Shown here piece by piece: positions 13,401-24,756 of a stretch of 38,714 bases of DNA. Source of the stretch: Ichthyophthirius multifiliis (Eukaryota > Ciliophora > Oligohymenophorea > Hymenostomatida); the NCBI RefSeq assembly GCF_000220395.1, contig NW_004086142.1, positions 50,001-88,714 on the forward strand. Direction: 5' to 3'. The notes under the pieces were generated by a model. It did not search any database, was not told the DNA's origin, and saw only the letters and a program-made list of their open reading frames with translations. The first letter of the stretch is position 1, and each line of letters begins with the position of its first letter. The translations under genes and the position numbers were made by a program.

Positions 13401-14362
13401 ATCTCCATATCCAACTGTGGAAATTGATACTACTACGAAATATATCATTTCATGAAAAGTCGCTTTGTTTATTCTTTATGTTGAGCATTTTTCTACAATT
13501 AAAAATATATATTTTATAATAAATTATATTAATAGATTTTACAAATTAATGGATTAAAATTATTATTTCTTTTTATTTATTCTAATCTATTAGGAGCTTC
13601 GAATGATAAAAGAGTTCCTGCAGTTATTATTACTACTGATAATATTGTAAGAAATATTATGTAAATTTACCTTTTTTTTATGTAATTATAATAAATTTAT
13701 TTTATTTTAATTTACTTATATACTCCTTTAAACTCACTATCACCAGCCTTATAATTTTTTTAAATATATCTTACTACTCTTAGCAAACGAAAAATCCTTG
13801 TTATGTTTAAAAAGGTTTAAAAACTTTAATCAGATGTAGATTATGTAAAAATAAAAAAAACTGGAATAATGCAAGCTAAATCTATCATTGACCAAATCTC
13901 GAATAAATAATGAATTCTATGCTGTGACACGTAAAATTTTAGAAGATATTCAAAACCAAATAAAATCATTACAACTACATCTATTTAATTCATCCAAGAA
14001 ATTTCATCTAGATATGTACTTATAATATATAATACAGATGAAAATAAGCTTAATAAAGAACTTATTAATTCAATATATCCACCATATTTTGAATTTAATA
14101 ATTGTTCAACACGTATTCTAAATTTTAAAATTTTAATGAAATCTAAATCATCATTTTAGACATTATCTTTGTAAAATTTATAATAATTTTATTTAAAAAT
14201 CGAAGATATATATAATTTTTATATACCTCCTTTTTAATTCTATTATTATTAGTTTTTTTATAATTAATTTTACTTAAATTAGTTTTTTCTTCTAATATTT
14301 TTTTATAATTTTAATGGAAAAGGATGGGATAAACTTTTTAATTCCGATCTTTTTTTATCCAT
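9983..14362 (-). CDS. BK/Slo-type Ca2+-activated potassium channel alpha subunit
   Basis: A voltage-gated K+ channel of the plasma or ciliary membrane. The ATG at 14362 (MDKKRSELKSLSHPFP) is followed by an intron at 14167-14226. S1-S3 are about 13850-14110. S4 reads ITRIFRLLRVVRYI, with Arg at every third position. S5 is about 13590-13670. The pore has STVGYGD (13401-13421). An RCK-like first domain follows (HILICGHVDVSAL), then a long linker, then a second Rossmann-like block (IVLCGSHPSIYYFILPLRA, GSPLVKQDLINANIGQADKAVILG), TCQTYYNPHILTILQQILTGG, and the BK hallmark RDLIALGLYR (about 10690). C-terminal introns include 10375-10461 and a large one, 10763-11263. A last intron, 10064-10107, leads to NESIIKQAKESIKNELYQYQ and TGA at 9983. 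No obvious Ca2+-bowl Asp cluster was seen, so the gating ligand is uncertain. The family call rests on order and motifs and is firm. Confidence 0.9.
10375..10461 (-). other. Intron with AT microsatellite in the BK gene
   Basis: GTAATTAAA...TTTAAAAAG on the minus strand, 87 nt. It contains two (AT)n runs (about 10410-10452). Removal joins FQSEQRF to DLINKNKDEQ in frame. Confidence 0.65.
10763..11263 (-). other. Unusually long (501 nt) intron in the BK gene
   Basis: The donor GTGAGT follows ISVPEDYQ and the acceptor TTAG precedes NKTFGELFEYL; both flanks are conserved BK sequence in one frame. About ten times longer than most introns here, it carries a 102-nt foldback element (11051-11152). 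No exon or ORF was recognised inside. Confidence 0.75.
11051..11152. repeat. Foldback element with 16-bp terminal inverted repeats
   Basis: CTGATG plus ten T on the left (11051-11066) is matched perfectly by ten A plus CATCAG on the right (11137-11152). A shorter inner inverted pair (ATTCG...CGAAT) adds to the possible hairpin. It has the shape of a tiny non-autonomous DNA element, but no clear target-site duplication was seen. The long A run may vary in length between reads. Confidence 0.6.
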
Positions 14363-14690
14363 TAAAAGGCAGTAAATAAATATAAAAATATTATTATAAT
14401 TTTAAAAATTAAATTTTAAATAACTTTATTGGATAAATAGTATTTTCTCTTTTATCTTAAATACTATTATCTATATTTTTATTATATTTTATTTAAATAA
14501 AAAAAAATTGTAAATACTAATATAATATATTATAAAATATTAATAATAAACATTTATTAATTTAATCTTATATCATATAAATATAAATATAAATAATATT
14601 AAAAAAGGATTTTAAAATTTTAATCTTGGATTTCTTTGATAAAAATATATTTTTAATATTAAATTTAATTTAATTTTTTTGTTTTATTTA
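14363..14690. other. Intergenic gap, promoter side of the BK gene
   Basis: 328 nt of A/T-rich sequence between the BK start and the dehydrogenase stop, both on the minus strand. I see no gene or recognisable motif. Confidence 0.5.
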
Positions 14691-15487
14691 TCAATCTATT
14701 GTTGCACCTGAATCATGTAAAATTGCTTATCCAGTTATTTATTTTGCTTCTTATTTACATAAGAATAAAACTGTTTAAGCAATATCATCAGGCTCTGTCA
14801 TTTCATAATTTTCCTATTTATCTTTTAAAAAGCTTTAAAGTTCTTCTTGAAAACTAACTTTATTTTTTCAGCAGTTTATTGTATTTCTTAAATTAAAGGA
14901 GTAGTTTTTACCCATGCTGGACAAATAGAATTGCAAGTAATTCCATATTAACAAGTCTCTAAAGCTACCGATTTAGTTAATCCTATAAGGCCATGCTTTG
15001 TAGCAGAATAAGCAGATTATTTAGGAGCTCCTTTTATTCCTTATAAAAAATTATGTAGGAAAATTAGGTATAAAATACCTTTTTAAGATGAAATATTTAT
15101 AATTCTTCCAAATTTTTATTATTTCATATAAGGAATAAAACTTTAAATTAAAAAAAATGGTACAGTCAAATTCAATTCTAGCATTTATTACCAATCTTCC
15201 AAAGACGTATCTTCAACTTATAAATTTCTGAAAATGCCTGCGTTATTTATTAATATATCTATTCCTTTAAAATTTAAAATTATTTTTTATACATAATTTT
15301 ATCTTTATTATTTATCTTATAAATCAATTTTAGTATAGTCTATTAAATTTTCATTTACCTTAAACTTTTAGTTAAAATCATCTAATCCGCACATTAAAAC
15401 TTTTATTTTTTCTTTTTAAAATATTTGTGCTATTTTCAAACCTATTCCGCTTGAAGAACCAGTAATTAAAGCTATTTTTTATTTCAT
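14691..15487 (-). CDS. Short-chain dehydrogenase, 3-hydroxybutyrate dehydrogenase-like
   Basis: An NAD(P)-dependent oxidoreductase of the classical SDR family. The ATG at 15487 leads straight into the Rossmann strand MKQKIALITG. Seen: TGSSSGIG coenzyme loop, ILINNAG, IINISSQ (catalytic Ser), YSATKHGLIGLTKSVALE (catalytic Tyr and Lys), then NSICPAWVKTTPLIQEIQ, a pattern typical of D-3-hydroxybutyrate dehydrogenases (cf. CPGWVxTPLV), and a C-terminal ITGQAILHDSGATID before TGA. An intron at 15040-15078 (39 nt, phase 1) splits ISSQK from GIKGAPKQSAY. One apparent frame change lies at the run of six A (14863-14868): one extra A would give TAEKNKVSFQEELQSFLKDK in frame. With catalytic residues intact, a base-call error is likelier than loss of function. 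Substrate is inferred, not shown. Confidence 0.85.
15040..15078 (-). other. 39-nt intron in the dehydrogenase gene
   Basis: GTATTTTATACC...TTATAAG on the minus strand, phase 1. Splicing places the catalytic Ser and Tyr segments in one frame. Confidence 0.7.
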
Positions 15488-16823
15488 TTTATTTTTTCTA
15501 TAGTTATATCATTTATATATTATAAAATATTTATATATTTAATTTTATTTCATAATAAATAAAAGATATAGCTTTTATATATTTTCTATTTTTTTTTATT
15601 AAAACTAAATATTTCAAATAAAAAAATTAAGAAAAATAGATAAGGGTAATTTTTTAGGAACAGGTTTAAAAACAGCTACAATAGAAAATAAAAAAACAAA
15701 AAAATAGTAATATATATACTAGATAAGAAAATTTAAAATTTTAATTTTAAATAATGAATTATATAAAATAAAATTTATAAAAAAATAAAAATAAAAATTA
15801 AATAAACTTAAATTAGCAAGAAAAATTTAAAAAATGAGAAAAAAAAGAATAAAATAGTAATTTATATATATAATAATAAACTTTATTTTATAAAAGATAA
15901 TAAATAATTTAAGAAAAAAATAAATAATAAATAAATATTTATATGTTGATTTTTTTTTAAGATTTTAAAATAATTAATTAGTATTTAATATAAAATTTAT
16001 TAAATTGATAATGAAGCATAAAAATAATTCTTTAATATTATATATATATATGTATAAATATATAATTATATATTTATATATATTTTATATTTATATATTT
16101 ATATATAAATTTTAATTATATTTTATTTTAAAATATTATTTTTATAAATTTTTAATTATAATAAACAATAATTATCTTTTTTTTTTATTTTTTTTTTTTA
16201 CTTTTTTTATTTAATAGACTCTTCTTTTTTTTATTAAAATATCTTTATAAATTATATTTTATTTTAAAATTTTTATTTTATTTATAATTATAAATATTTT
16301 TGATAACTTTTTAATTATTAATATTTATTAAAAATATACTTAATTTTTTTTTGTTTAATTATAACTATTTTAATTTAATCTTTTTAAAACTTAATTTATT
16401 TTTAATAATATGAATAATTTTTTTTTTTTGAAATATATTTTTATTATTTATTTTTTCATCAGAATAATAACATTATTTTCTTTTAATTCTTTTAAACACA
16501 TTATTATTTTGCTATATATATATTTTTTCAAGCTAATTTTTTTATTTAAATATTTTTTTTTTGAATCAATTGAAACAATTTATAATATTAATAAATAATA
16601 ATATTTAATTCTTATTATATGTATTTTTCTTAAATATTACATTTAATATTTATTATTTTATATATTTAAATTCATTCTAAAATATAATAAAAAACAAAAT
16701 TTGATTTATTTTAAATTGATATTTTTATTTAAAATAAAAAATATTTTTTATTCAACTATTTATATAAAATATTCATTTTTTTTTTCAATATTTTTATATT
16801 AAATAAATATTTTATATAAATTT
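15488..16823. other. AT-rich intergenic region
   Basis: 1.3 kb of nearly pure A/T with long T and A runs and imperfect TATA-type repeats around 16040-16110. The open stretch at 16410-16598 encodes only Phe/Ile/Tyr-rich sequence, as random AT-rich DNA does, so it is not called as a gene. Confidence 0.6.
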
Positions 16824-17497
16824 TCATAACGAAGTATTTATAATTGGACAATCGTTTCCTAAAGAATTTCTTAATGCTTTTAAATGTGCTTCTTTTTTAG
16901 CTTATGCAAAATCAAATACAGTAAAATTATATTTGTTAGCTAATTCATCTAAAACTTTGTTATTTGCAACAAATTTTGGTTCCCATACATTGTAAACCTT
17001 ATTTAAAATAAAAAATTAAATTTAATTTAATAAATAAAAATAATATACCAATGAATTTCCAATATAATAATAAAATGAAGCAGAGACAGCAAATATAGTT
17101 ACATTTAAAAAAATTCTAGGATTAATAGATGATCTATAATATGGATATCCAGATAATGTTAAAAGACCAAATAGTCCGCCAATTAGTGTTGCTTTTGCAT
17201 CTAATATTTAACTATTATTTATAATGTTAATTATATTTTGAAAATTAAATATTTAAAAAATACCTTTCTTTTAAAAAAAGTTATCTATCATCAGGATCAA
17301 GTTTTTCTGGTACTTATTAACCAATAAAGTAAAAAACTAATTTTTTTCTTTCTTCTGGTGTTGCTATTATATAATTTTTTAATATTTAGATACAATAATA
17401 TAAAGTTTTGATCACCTAACATTAAATTATCATGATTTATATAATAACCTCTAGTAGTTTTATGACTTTAATTTTAAAATAAAAATTCAAATACCAT
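16824..17497 (-). CDS. Small protein with two predicted membrane segments, unrecognised
   Basis: About 180-190 residues in several exons. ATG at 17497 begins MVFEFLFQNQSHKTTRG. A probable 52-nt intron (donor within LMLG) brings LML next to ATPEERKKLVFYFIGQQ and PEKLDPDDRQLFLKER. The next exon has two hydrophobic segments, TLIGGLFGLLTLSGYP and INPRIFLNVTIFAVSASFYYYIG. The last exon, VYNVWEPKFVANNKVLDELA through NDCPIINTSL, ends at TGA 16824. The short hairpin of two membrane passes with a soluble tail suits a small mitochondrial or ER membrane protein, but I recognise no family and propose no function. Exon joins after the first are plausible rather than proven. Confidence 0.65.
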
Positions 17498-18543
17498 TTT
17501 TTTTTTTTTCCCCTTAATATATAATAAAGATAAATTTAATATTAAATAAAAAAAAAAAACATATATTTAAGTAAATAAAAAAGAAGAGAAGATAAATAAT
17601 ATAATTAAGATAAAATTATTGTATTTACTTAAAAATTGAATTTATAAGTTAAATAATCAAAAAATATAAATATTTTAAAAAAAAAATGATAATAGAAAAT
17701 TATAAAAATTATTTGTTTTTAATTTATTTAATAATTTATAAATATACGAATAACTCTTATTTCAATTATACAGAATATTATTATTAATTATTAATATTAT
17801 TCTTTTATATTATGAAATAATTTTATTTTTCTACTATAACGATACTTCTTAGCACAGATTACAAAATATAAAAATTTATAATTAAAAATAAAATATTAAA
17901 TAAATAACAAAATTATATATTATTTTATAAAGAAATATACTTCATATAATAGCAATTTTGATAATTACAATATAATATAAAATAATTTTTTAATTTATAT
18001 TAACTATAAATAATTAAAATAATATAAATATTTGTTTCTTATTATAAACCATATATATTCCTGATATTTTAAAATAGTTTTTACTTTATTAATCTTATTA
18101 AGAATTTCTAAAATATAGAGATTATAATTATTATTTAATGATTTTACATTTGATTATTCAGAACAATATAATAAATAAATTTAATAATATATATTTATAA
18201 ATATAAATTTAAAAAAGTTTAATAAATATAATAAAAATAAAATGATAATTTATTTATTTTTAATATAAATTTTAAACTATTATATTATTATAATATTATA
18301 AATTTCGATTCAAATATATTTTCTATGTATTCTATTTAATGAAAATTTGAATGTAATTTAATATTAAATTAGTTAATATCCATTATGAAAGTGAATTTTT
18401 AATAAATTCTTGGGTATTAATTAACAATATATTAACTTTTTTCTATTATAATTAAATGTATCTGTTAATTAATGCGGATTTTAATTAATAAAAATATAGT
18501 ATCTAAATTATTTTTTTTAACTTATATTTTTTTAATTTTGAAA
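17498..18543. other. AT-rich divergent intergenic region
   Basis: Separates the minus-strand gene starting at 17497 from the plus-strand channel starting at 18544, so both promoters should lie here. No motif stands out from the A/T background, and no further gene was recognised. Confidence 0.55.
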
Positions 18544-21500
18544 ATGGTTAAGAATTAAATTTCTGATATACCAATTGATATGACTACTAATTAATGTAAA
18601 ATAAATATAAAAGAATAAATAAATATAATTAAATAATTAAAATTAGAATTGTAAATAGATAGAAAGTCTAAATGGGAATATGTAAAAGAGGTTTATTTAG
18701 TAAAAAAGTTTTAGAAAAAGTTAATAATTTTTTTAAAATTAATGTATATTTTTTAAATATAAAAAGTGTAATAAGCAATATTTTCATAAGGATGAATCAG
18801 CAATTTAAAGGGTACAGGTAATCAAAATAAGAATAAATAGGTAATACTATTCAATAATTAAAAAATAATATTATAAATTGCTTAAAATAATAAACTATTC
18901 AAAAATATTAAATTAATTTAATAAAGTTAATAATTCAAACATTAATCACATTTAATTAAAAATTTTAAATAAAATTATTAGAATTTATTATTTATTTTAT
19001 GTTCATTGCAATATACATTTTTATTAATGTCGCTTTTAAAAAATAAATATATTAAAAATTTAAAAAAATTACACTTATAACTTATTATAAATAAGTTATT
19101 TTTATTAAAATATAATGTTTATTTGAATTTTATTTTATATATAGATTTAAAAAGTAGATTTTATATAGATTCTCATAATGTAATAAAGTTAACATGGGAT
19201 TGTATTATTGGTATTACAAGTATTTATTTTGCTTTAATTATTCCGTTTAGGAATGCGTTTGAAAAAGATAGTAAAGATTATGTTATAATAGATTTTTTTT
19301 TTGATGGCTTATACATAATAGATATATTTTTATAATTGATTACAACGAAAACATAAAATTCTATGAAAGTACTTAAAATTAAGTAAATTGCAAAAATTTA
19401 CATAAGGTATAGAGTTTTTATAAAAATTTAATTAATTTTTTATTTATTTTTATAGCATTTAAATTATTTTTTATTTAAATATTGATTAGGAATTAGTTTT
19501 TTTTTGATATGTTTGCACTTTTTCCTTGGTAATCAATTTATTATAGAAGTCATATTTTTGATTTAATAATGTTTAAAATGATAAGGTTATTTTTAAATTG
19601 GAAAAGATTGATGTTTTTTATTAAATTTCTTATTTCAAAAGTAATAAAATATGTATAATATAGTCAATAAATAATATATAGGTTATTTTAAGATCTTTTA
19701 AAATAAAATATTCGATAATGTTATTTAATTTAATAAGGTATATATTTATAGATATATAAAAAATATTTTATAATAAACTATAACCTAGAGTATTTTTAAT
19801 TATTATTATAAGTATACATTTGCTAAGTTGTATTTATATAAATATTGGTTTTATAGATGAGGATGAAAAAATTGCTTGGGTCAATAAGTCATTTTAAAAT
19901 TATGAAGATTATCATGAGTACAGATTTAAAATTTATGTTTCAGCTTTATATTATATTGTAACAACTATAACTACTATAGGTTATGGAGATTATTCAGTAC
20001 AAACTAAGCTAGAGTAAGCTTATGCGTCTTTTTGTATGTTTGTAGGAATCGCATTATATGGTTATATTTAAGTAGGGCTTATTGGATTAATAAATATTTC
20101 ATTAAATTCAGGATAAATATAAGAAAATTAAATTAAATAAGAATATGAGGTTTGGCTTTTTTAAAGAGAAAAAAATAGTGAATAAGCTTTTTATGGAGAT
20201 TTATTAAATTAATTAAGAAAATTTAAGAAATATTAAACCTGTTATGATTATAAATTATAAATTTATCAAAATTAATTTTATAAGTATTTGCCTTTTAATT
20301 ATAAATAATAAGTATTTAATTATTTTTTTGCTGAATTTGTAGATATTTTTATTAATTTTTTTAGAAACATACCTAATATATATATAATTTAAGAAATAGT
20401 AGCAAATTTAAAATTAGTTATTATTAAAAAAGGATAAAAAGCTATCCTCAAAAATAAGTTTCCGAACGGGATTTATTTTATTTAAATAGGAAAAGCAGTC
20501 TTATCAGATTAAATAGAAGTAAAAAATAATATACACTAAATAAGCTTTCGAAAACTATATACAGGTTCTTTTTTTGGAGAAAACTGTTTAATAGCTAAAA
20601 AATATTAATTTAATATTCGTGCAGGAAAAAGTTAAAATTTAATATGTTAATTTATTTAAGCTGAAAATATAATTTCAATTATGTAAAAATATCATTATGA
20701 GTATGATTGGTTAAAATAATTTTGTTATTAAAGAAATCAATTCTTCAAAGAATCTCGCCTAGTAGCTTTTGATGCTTATAAATTATATAAATACAAAAAT
20801 ACTAAGCTATCAACTAATAATAATAAAATAAATTAATAATTACGAAAAAATTAAATTAAATAAAAATTAGCAGGTAATGTAGAATAATATAAATTTAATA
20901 CAATTAATTTTTAATAAATTTATGAGAAATTTTATTTATAAAAATTTAAAAAAAGTCAGTTAATATAAGGAAAAATATATAAAAGTGAACTTTTACGTAA
21001 TTTAAGTTTATTATCTAGTATTTAAATATAAAATAAGATTTTATTAGATTAAAGCGTTTCTTAAATTTTAAATACTGACTTTGAAGAGAATGTTTAGGAA
21101 AAAAAAAAAATTCCTTTAAAAAATATTTTGAATTCTAATAATAAAAAGTTTTTTATCTCTCATAAATTTTTTGATTTTTGTAATAGTATTAAAAATTTTC
21201 CTTTAGACTCTTAATGTTCATTTGTTGGAGATTATTAAAATATTCATAATAAATTATATCTTAGTAATTATATTTATTAAAATTAAAAAAAACAAGAAAT
21301 ATTAGTTTCTGATTTATAATTTTAAAGTATATCTGATAGAGAAAACAATTTTTAAAGTAATAAAATTTTAAAAGCTGAAGATAATTTGAATGAAGTTTGT
21401 TAATTAAATTAAGATGAAATAAAACCAAAAAAAAGGAATTTACATTTAAAAAATTTTATTTAAAGTAATATAAGTAATTAACTCAGTAAAAGCCTAGATG

Positions 21501-22243
21501 ATAAAAGAATTCGAAGCAAATAAATTTCTAATTGGGATAAAATTTATGAAAATTAAAATAATTTAAATGATTAGAAAAATAATTAAATTTAATTTATTAT
21601 GTAATCTACATTTTCTGATTATAATCCAAATAAAAAATTTGCTAACTATAAAGCTATGATTAAAATTGAATTATTAAATAATGAATTTAAATAAAGAATA
21701 AAAAATTAACATTAAATTATAATTTAAAATACTTTATCTTCAGATGAAGATATCTAAGAATATTTATAGTAATAGATTAAAATTCAAGAAAGTGATAATA
21801 ATAGTTATACTGTAAGCAATTAAAATTAATCTTAAAATGAAGATCATTAAATTGAATCTATCAAATCTAATTAGCTTCCACTTGAAATAATTAAACCGAA
21901 TATTTATTAAGATGAAATTTATTAATTGATACCTTATTTAAAAGTAAAAAAATTATTTAATTTTAAATCATTTTTTAAAAAAAATATTTATTTAGAATAA
22001 TATAATGATTTTCTAGAATCAAATAAACTAAATAAAGCAAAATATAAGAGAAACTTGTAAAGTTTGTAGAAAGCAAATTAGAAAAATTATCTACGTCAAA
22101 CAATATTAAAAAAAAAGGTACTAATTTTCAAAATGATAATAATTTTAATTATATACTGTATTTAATATCACTCAAAAAAAAAGTTTATTATCATAATTTC
22201 TTATATACATGTTTAAGGTTTGAATCAATTATATATATATTGA
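18544..22243 (+). CDS. Potassium channel with cyclic-nucleotide-binding domain
   Basis: A six-segment K+ channel of the CNBD group (EAG/CNG/HCN-like). ATG at 18544 begins MVKNQISDIPIDMTTNQ. After a charged N-terminus come S1 (LTWDCIIGITSIYFALIIPF, about 19185-19245), S2 (FFFDGLYIIDIFL), an S3 region containing DMFALFPW, an S4-like MIRLFLNWKRL, S5 (VFLIIIISIHLLSCIYINIG) and the pore TTITTIGYGD (19961-19990), the K+-selective signature. S6 ends in GLINISLNSGQ. The C-linker leads to a cyclic-nucleotide-binding fold (20430-20720): PNGIYFIQIGKAVLS, then GSFFGENCLIAKK, where GE of the phosphate-binding cassette is present but the usual Arg is less clear. A long Asn/Gln/Lys-rich tail of about 450 residues follows. 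The stop is the first in-frame TGA (22241-22243); a final intron could end it earlier. Introns are AT-rich and short, e.g. near 18718-18765 and 19408-19455. Confidence 0.88.
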
Positions 22244-22564
22244 GTTTTATTAAAAAATTAATTATCAAAAAAATTTTTATTAAGTGTTTTTTTAATTAAT
22301 TACTACTTAAAGTTTATATATAATTATAAATAATTTTTACATTTTTATATTATATATTTTATAAAATAAAGTTAATATTTTTAATATTATATATTTATAT
22401 AAAATATTAATTTTTTACATTTTTTAATAAAAAAAAAAAATGTTAAATCGAATATAAAAATTAATATATAATAATTAAAAAATTAATATATATTTATATT
22501 CTGAATTTTTATATCAAGAATTTATTTAAAAAAAAAAACATATTATATATTGAATAAATATAAA
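22244..22564. other. Short AT-rich intergenic gap
   Basis: About 320 nt between two plus-strand genes. No recognisable element. Confidence 0.5.
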
Positions 22565-23678
22565 ATGAAAGATATAGGTAATTTTTAAATATTTTGTTAA
22601 ATAAAATTTACTAATTTAAATATAAGATATAAAAGAATTACAAGAGTAAATAAAAGGAAATACAAAAAGCAAATATATACTATTGTTAATATTTATAGTT
22701 GCTCTTTCATTATTTTTTATTTTGTTAAGTTATTCTCCATAAATATCATAGTAAGGAAATAAAATATATTGAAATTATTATTATTATAATTTTTTTGTTA
22801 GGGAAGATAAATAAAACTTAATTATATTTCCTAGAAATGTACAAGACCTACGTCGAATTCATAGTGTTATTGATAGATTTAATGAAGAAAATCCATATTT
22901 TGTTTTAATATCTTTTTGCTATTTGTATGTATTTCTTTAATCTTTTGCAATTCCTGGACCAGTATTTTTAAGTATTTTAAGTGGAGCTTTATTTGGGTTT
23001 ATAAAAGGATTTATATTAGTTTGTTTGGTAAAATATTAATAAAATTTTAATATAATTATATTTTTTTTTTTGTTATACTTAAAAAATAAAAAATTGTTTT
23101 CTAAAAAAGAATCAATACAAATATATTTTATATTTAAAAAATAAATTAAATATTTTATTTTTATTAATAAATTTTAATTTAAAGTGTGCGACTACAGGCG
23201 CTTGCTGTTGTTATGGATTATCATATACACTCGGAAGAGGAATAGTTTTAAAATATTTTCCTGATTTATTAGTTAAATTTAATAAAAAAGTTTAAGCAAA
23301 TAAAGATAATACCTTTTATTACATGCTATTTTTGAGACTTACACCTTTAGTTCCTAATTGGTTTGTTAATATAAGCTCTCCTATTGTTGGAATTCCAATA
23401 TATCATTTTTGCTTTGGAACACTTTTAGGGTTAATGCCTTTGAATATTGTTCATATAAATGCCGGGTAAACTTTATCAACTTTAGAAAAAGTTGGTGCTA
23501 GTTTTTAAGTAATTTATATTAAATATAATATCTATATATATATATATATATTTTTTTTTTCTTTTTTAAATAGAATATATTATGGGTTGCGCTTTTAGGA
23601 TTTGTTGCTCTTATTCCTACTTTTTTTAAGAAGAAAATAGAAAAATATGAAGAAGAACATTTGAAAAAAAAATAATGA
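22565..23678 (+). CDS. TMEM41/VTT-domain (DedA-superfamily) membrane protein
   Basis: Relative of the ER lipid scramblases TMEM41B and VMP1. ATG at 22565; an intron at 22578-22626 (49 nt) follows four codons. A first membrane segment (YILLLIFIVALSLFFILL) is followed by a second intron of 51 nt. The VTT core then reads SFAIPGPVFLSILSGALFG, a third intron, TGACCCYGLSYTLGRGIV, and the diagnostic FLRLTPLVPNWFVNISSPIV (cf. FLRxxPxxPNxxxN of TMEM41), then LGLMPLNIVHINAGQTLS. A last intron precedes a final hydrophobic segment and a Lys/Glu-rich tail, ending Gln-TGA at 23678. The conserved Gly/Pro and Arg-Pro positions are intact, so the protein looks functional. In animals the family moves phospholipids across the ER leaflet in autophagosome and lipoprotein formation; the same role here is inferred. 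Confidence 0.88.
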
Positions 23679-23776
23679 AAAAATTTCAAAATAAATAAAA
23701 AATATATATATAAAATTTATTTATATTCACAAAAATAATATTTTATTTAATTTCATTATTAATAAATAATCAAAAA

Positions 23777-24547
23777 ATGAATTCAAAAATTGTTATAACC
23801 CCTTAAGGATTATAGCTTGCAAATAAACTATAAATTGATAATTCAAATGACTAACCTCCTTTTTTTTAATCATATGATAATAAATAAAAGCCAAAAACAC
23901 CATAAATGGCTGATTTATATAAATTAAATAAAGGTTTTATGAATAGAAAATAACTCAATACAATATAATCAAATAGGAAATAAAAAAATAAACCATATTT
24001 CTTGGATGATTTAAGCAATATAACTCCTTTAGACAAAAGTTAAATAAGTTAAATTTTAAGAAAAAATAAATAAAGTTAATTACTTAAATAAGAGAACAAA
24101 GAGCAATCTATATCTCCTATAATTAATTTCAATTAAAAATTACCTTTAATTATAGATTATAATTCTATTAGATAAAAATAATTTGATATTAAAAATAATT
24201 TATCTTTAAAAATTATGACTAATATGTAATAATTTAATAAAAGTTAACAGGAAAAAATTGAAATAAAAAAATAAATTTATCGCATTTAAAGAGAAAAATA
24301 AGATTATATTATTAAATAATAAGTAAATAAAATTAATAATTTATTAGAAGAGCCACCACATATTGCCTGTAAGTATTTACAAGAGCTCAAAACTGAAAAT
24401 AATAAACTAAAAAGTTTGGTTTTTAATGTAAATTATTTTAATTAAAGATATAAGGAAAGATTAGAAGAATTTCATTTTAATAAATATTAAAAATAGTGGA
24501 ATAAATATTTTCCATAAAAAAAAGCTTAAAGTTAAAATAAAAGTTGA
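23777..24547 (+). CDS. Hypothetical Gln/Lys/Asn-rich protein with coiled-coil-like C-terminus
   Basis: A 256-residue reading frame with no intron needed: ATG at 23777 (MNSKIVITPQGLQLANKL) to TGA at 24545-24547. The first half is polar and probably disordered; the second half (from about residue 160) is Lys/Glu/Gln-rich with heptad-like Leu/Ile spacing (KIEIKKQIYRIQREKQDYII, ACKYLQELKTENNKLKSLVF). It starts 98 nt after the VTT gene on the same strand. The even amino-acid make-up and absence of TGA over 256 codons argue for a real gene. No family was recognised, and function is unknown. Confidence 0.7.
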
Positions 24548-24756
24548 TTTTTTTTAAAGAAAGGGAAAAATATAACTAATTAAGATGATTTTTTTTTAAA
24601 AAAAAAGGAAACATTTAACCAATTAATTTTCAAAATAAAAAAAACATATTTATAATAAAAAAAAATATATATATATAAAAAAATAATATATTTTTTCATT
24701 CAATATGATGCATTTCTTAAATTGCTTACATAAAATTTTTAATTGATACTTTTTCA

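Noticed and set aside
16020-16110. Dense TATA-type repeats as a possible origin or promoter
   Set aside because: Such runs occur all over the window and nothing distinguishes this one.
16410-16598. Plus-strand ORF of Phe/Ile/Tyr
   Set aside because: Composition is that of random AT-rich DNA, with no conserved pattern and no support from neighbours.
18544-22243. Calling the plus-strand channel an HCN or CNG cation channel
   Set aside because: The pore has TTIGYGD, a K+-selective filter, so a K+ channel with CNBD is the better call; HCN versus EAG cannot be resolved here.
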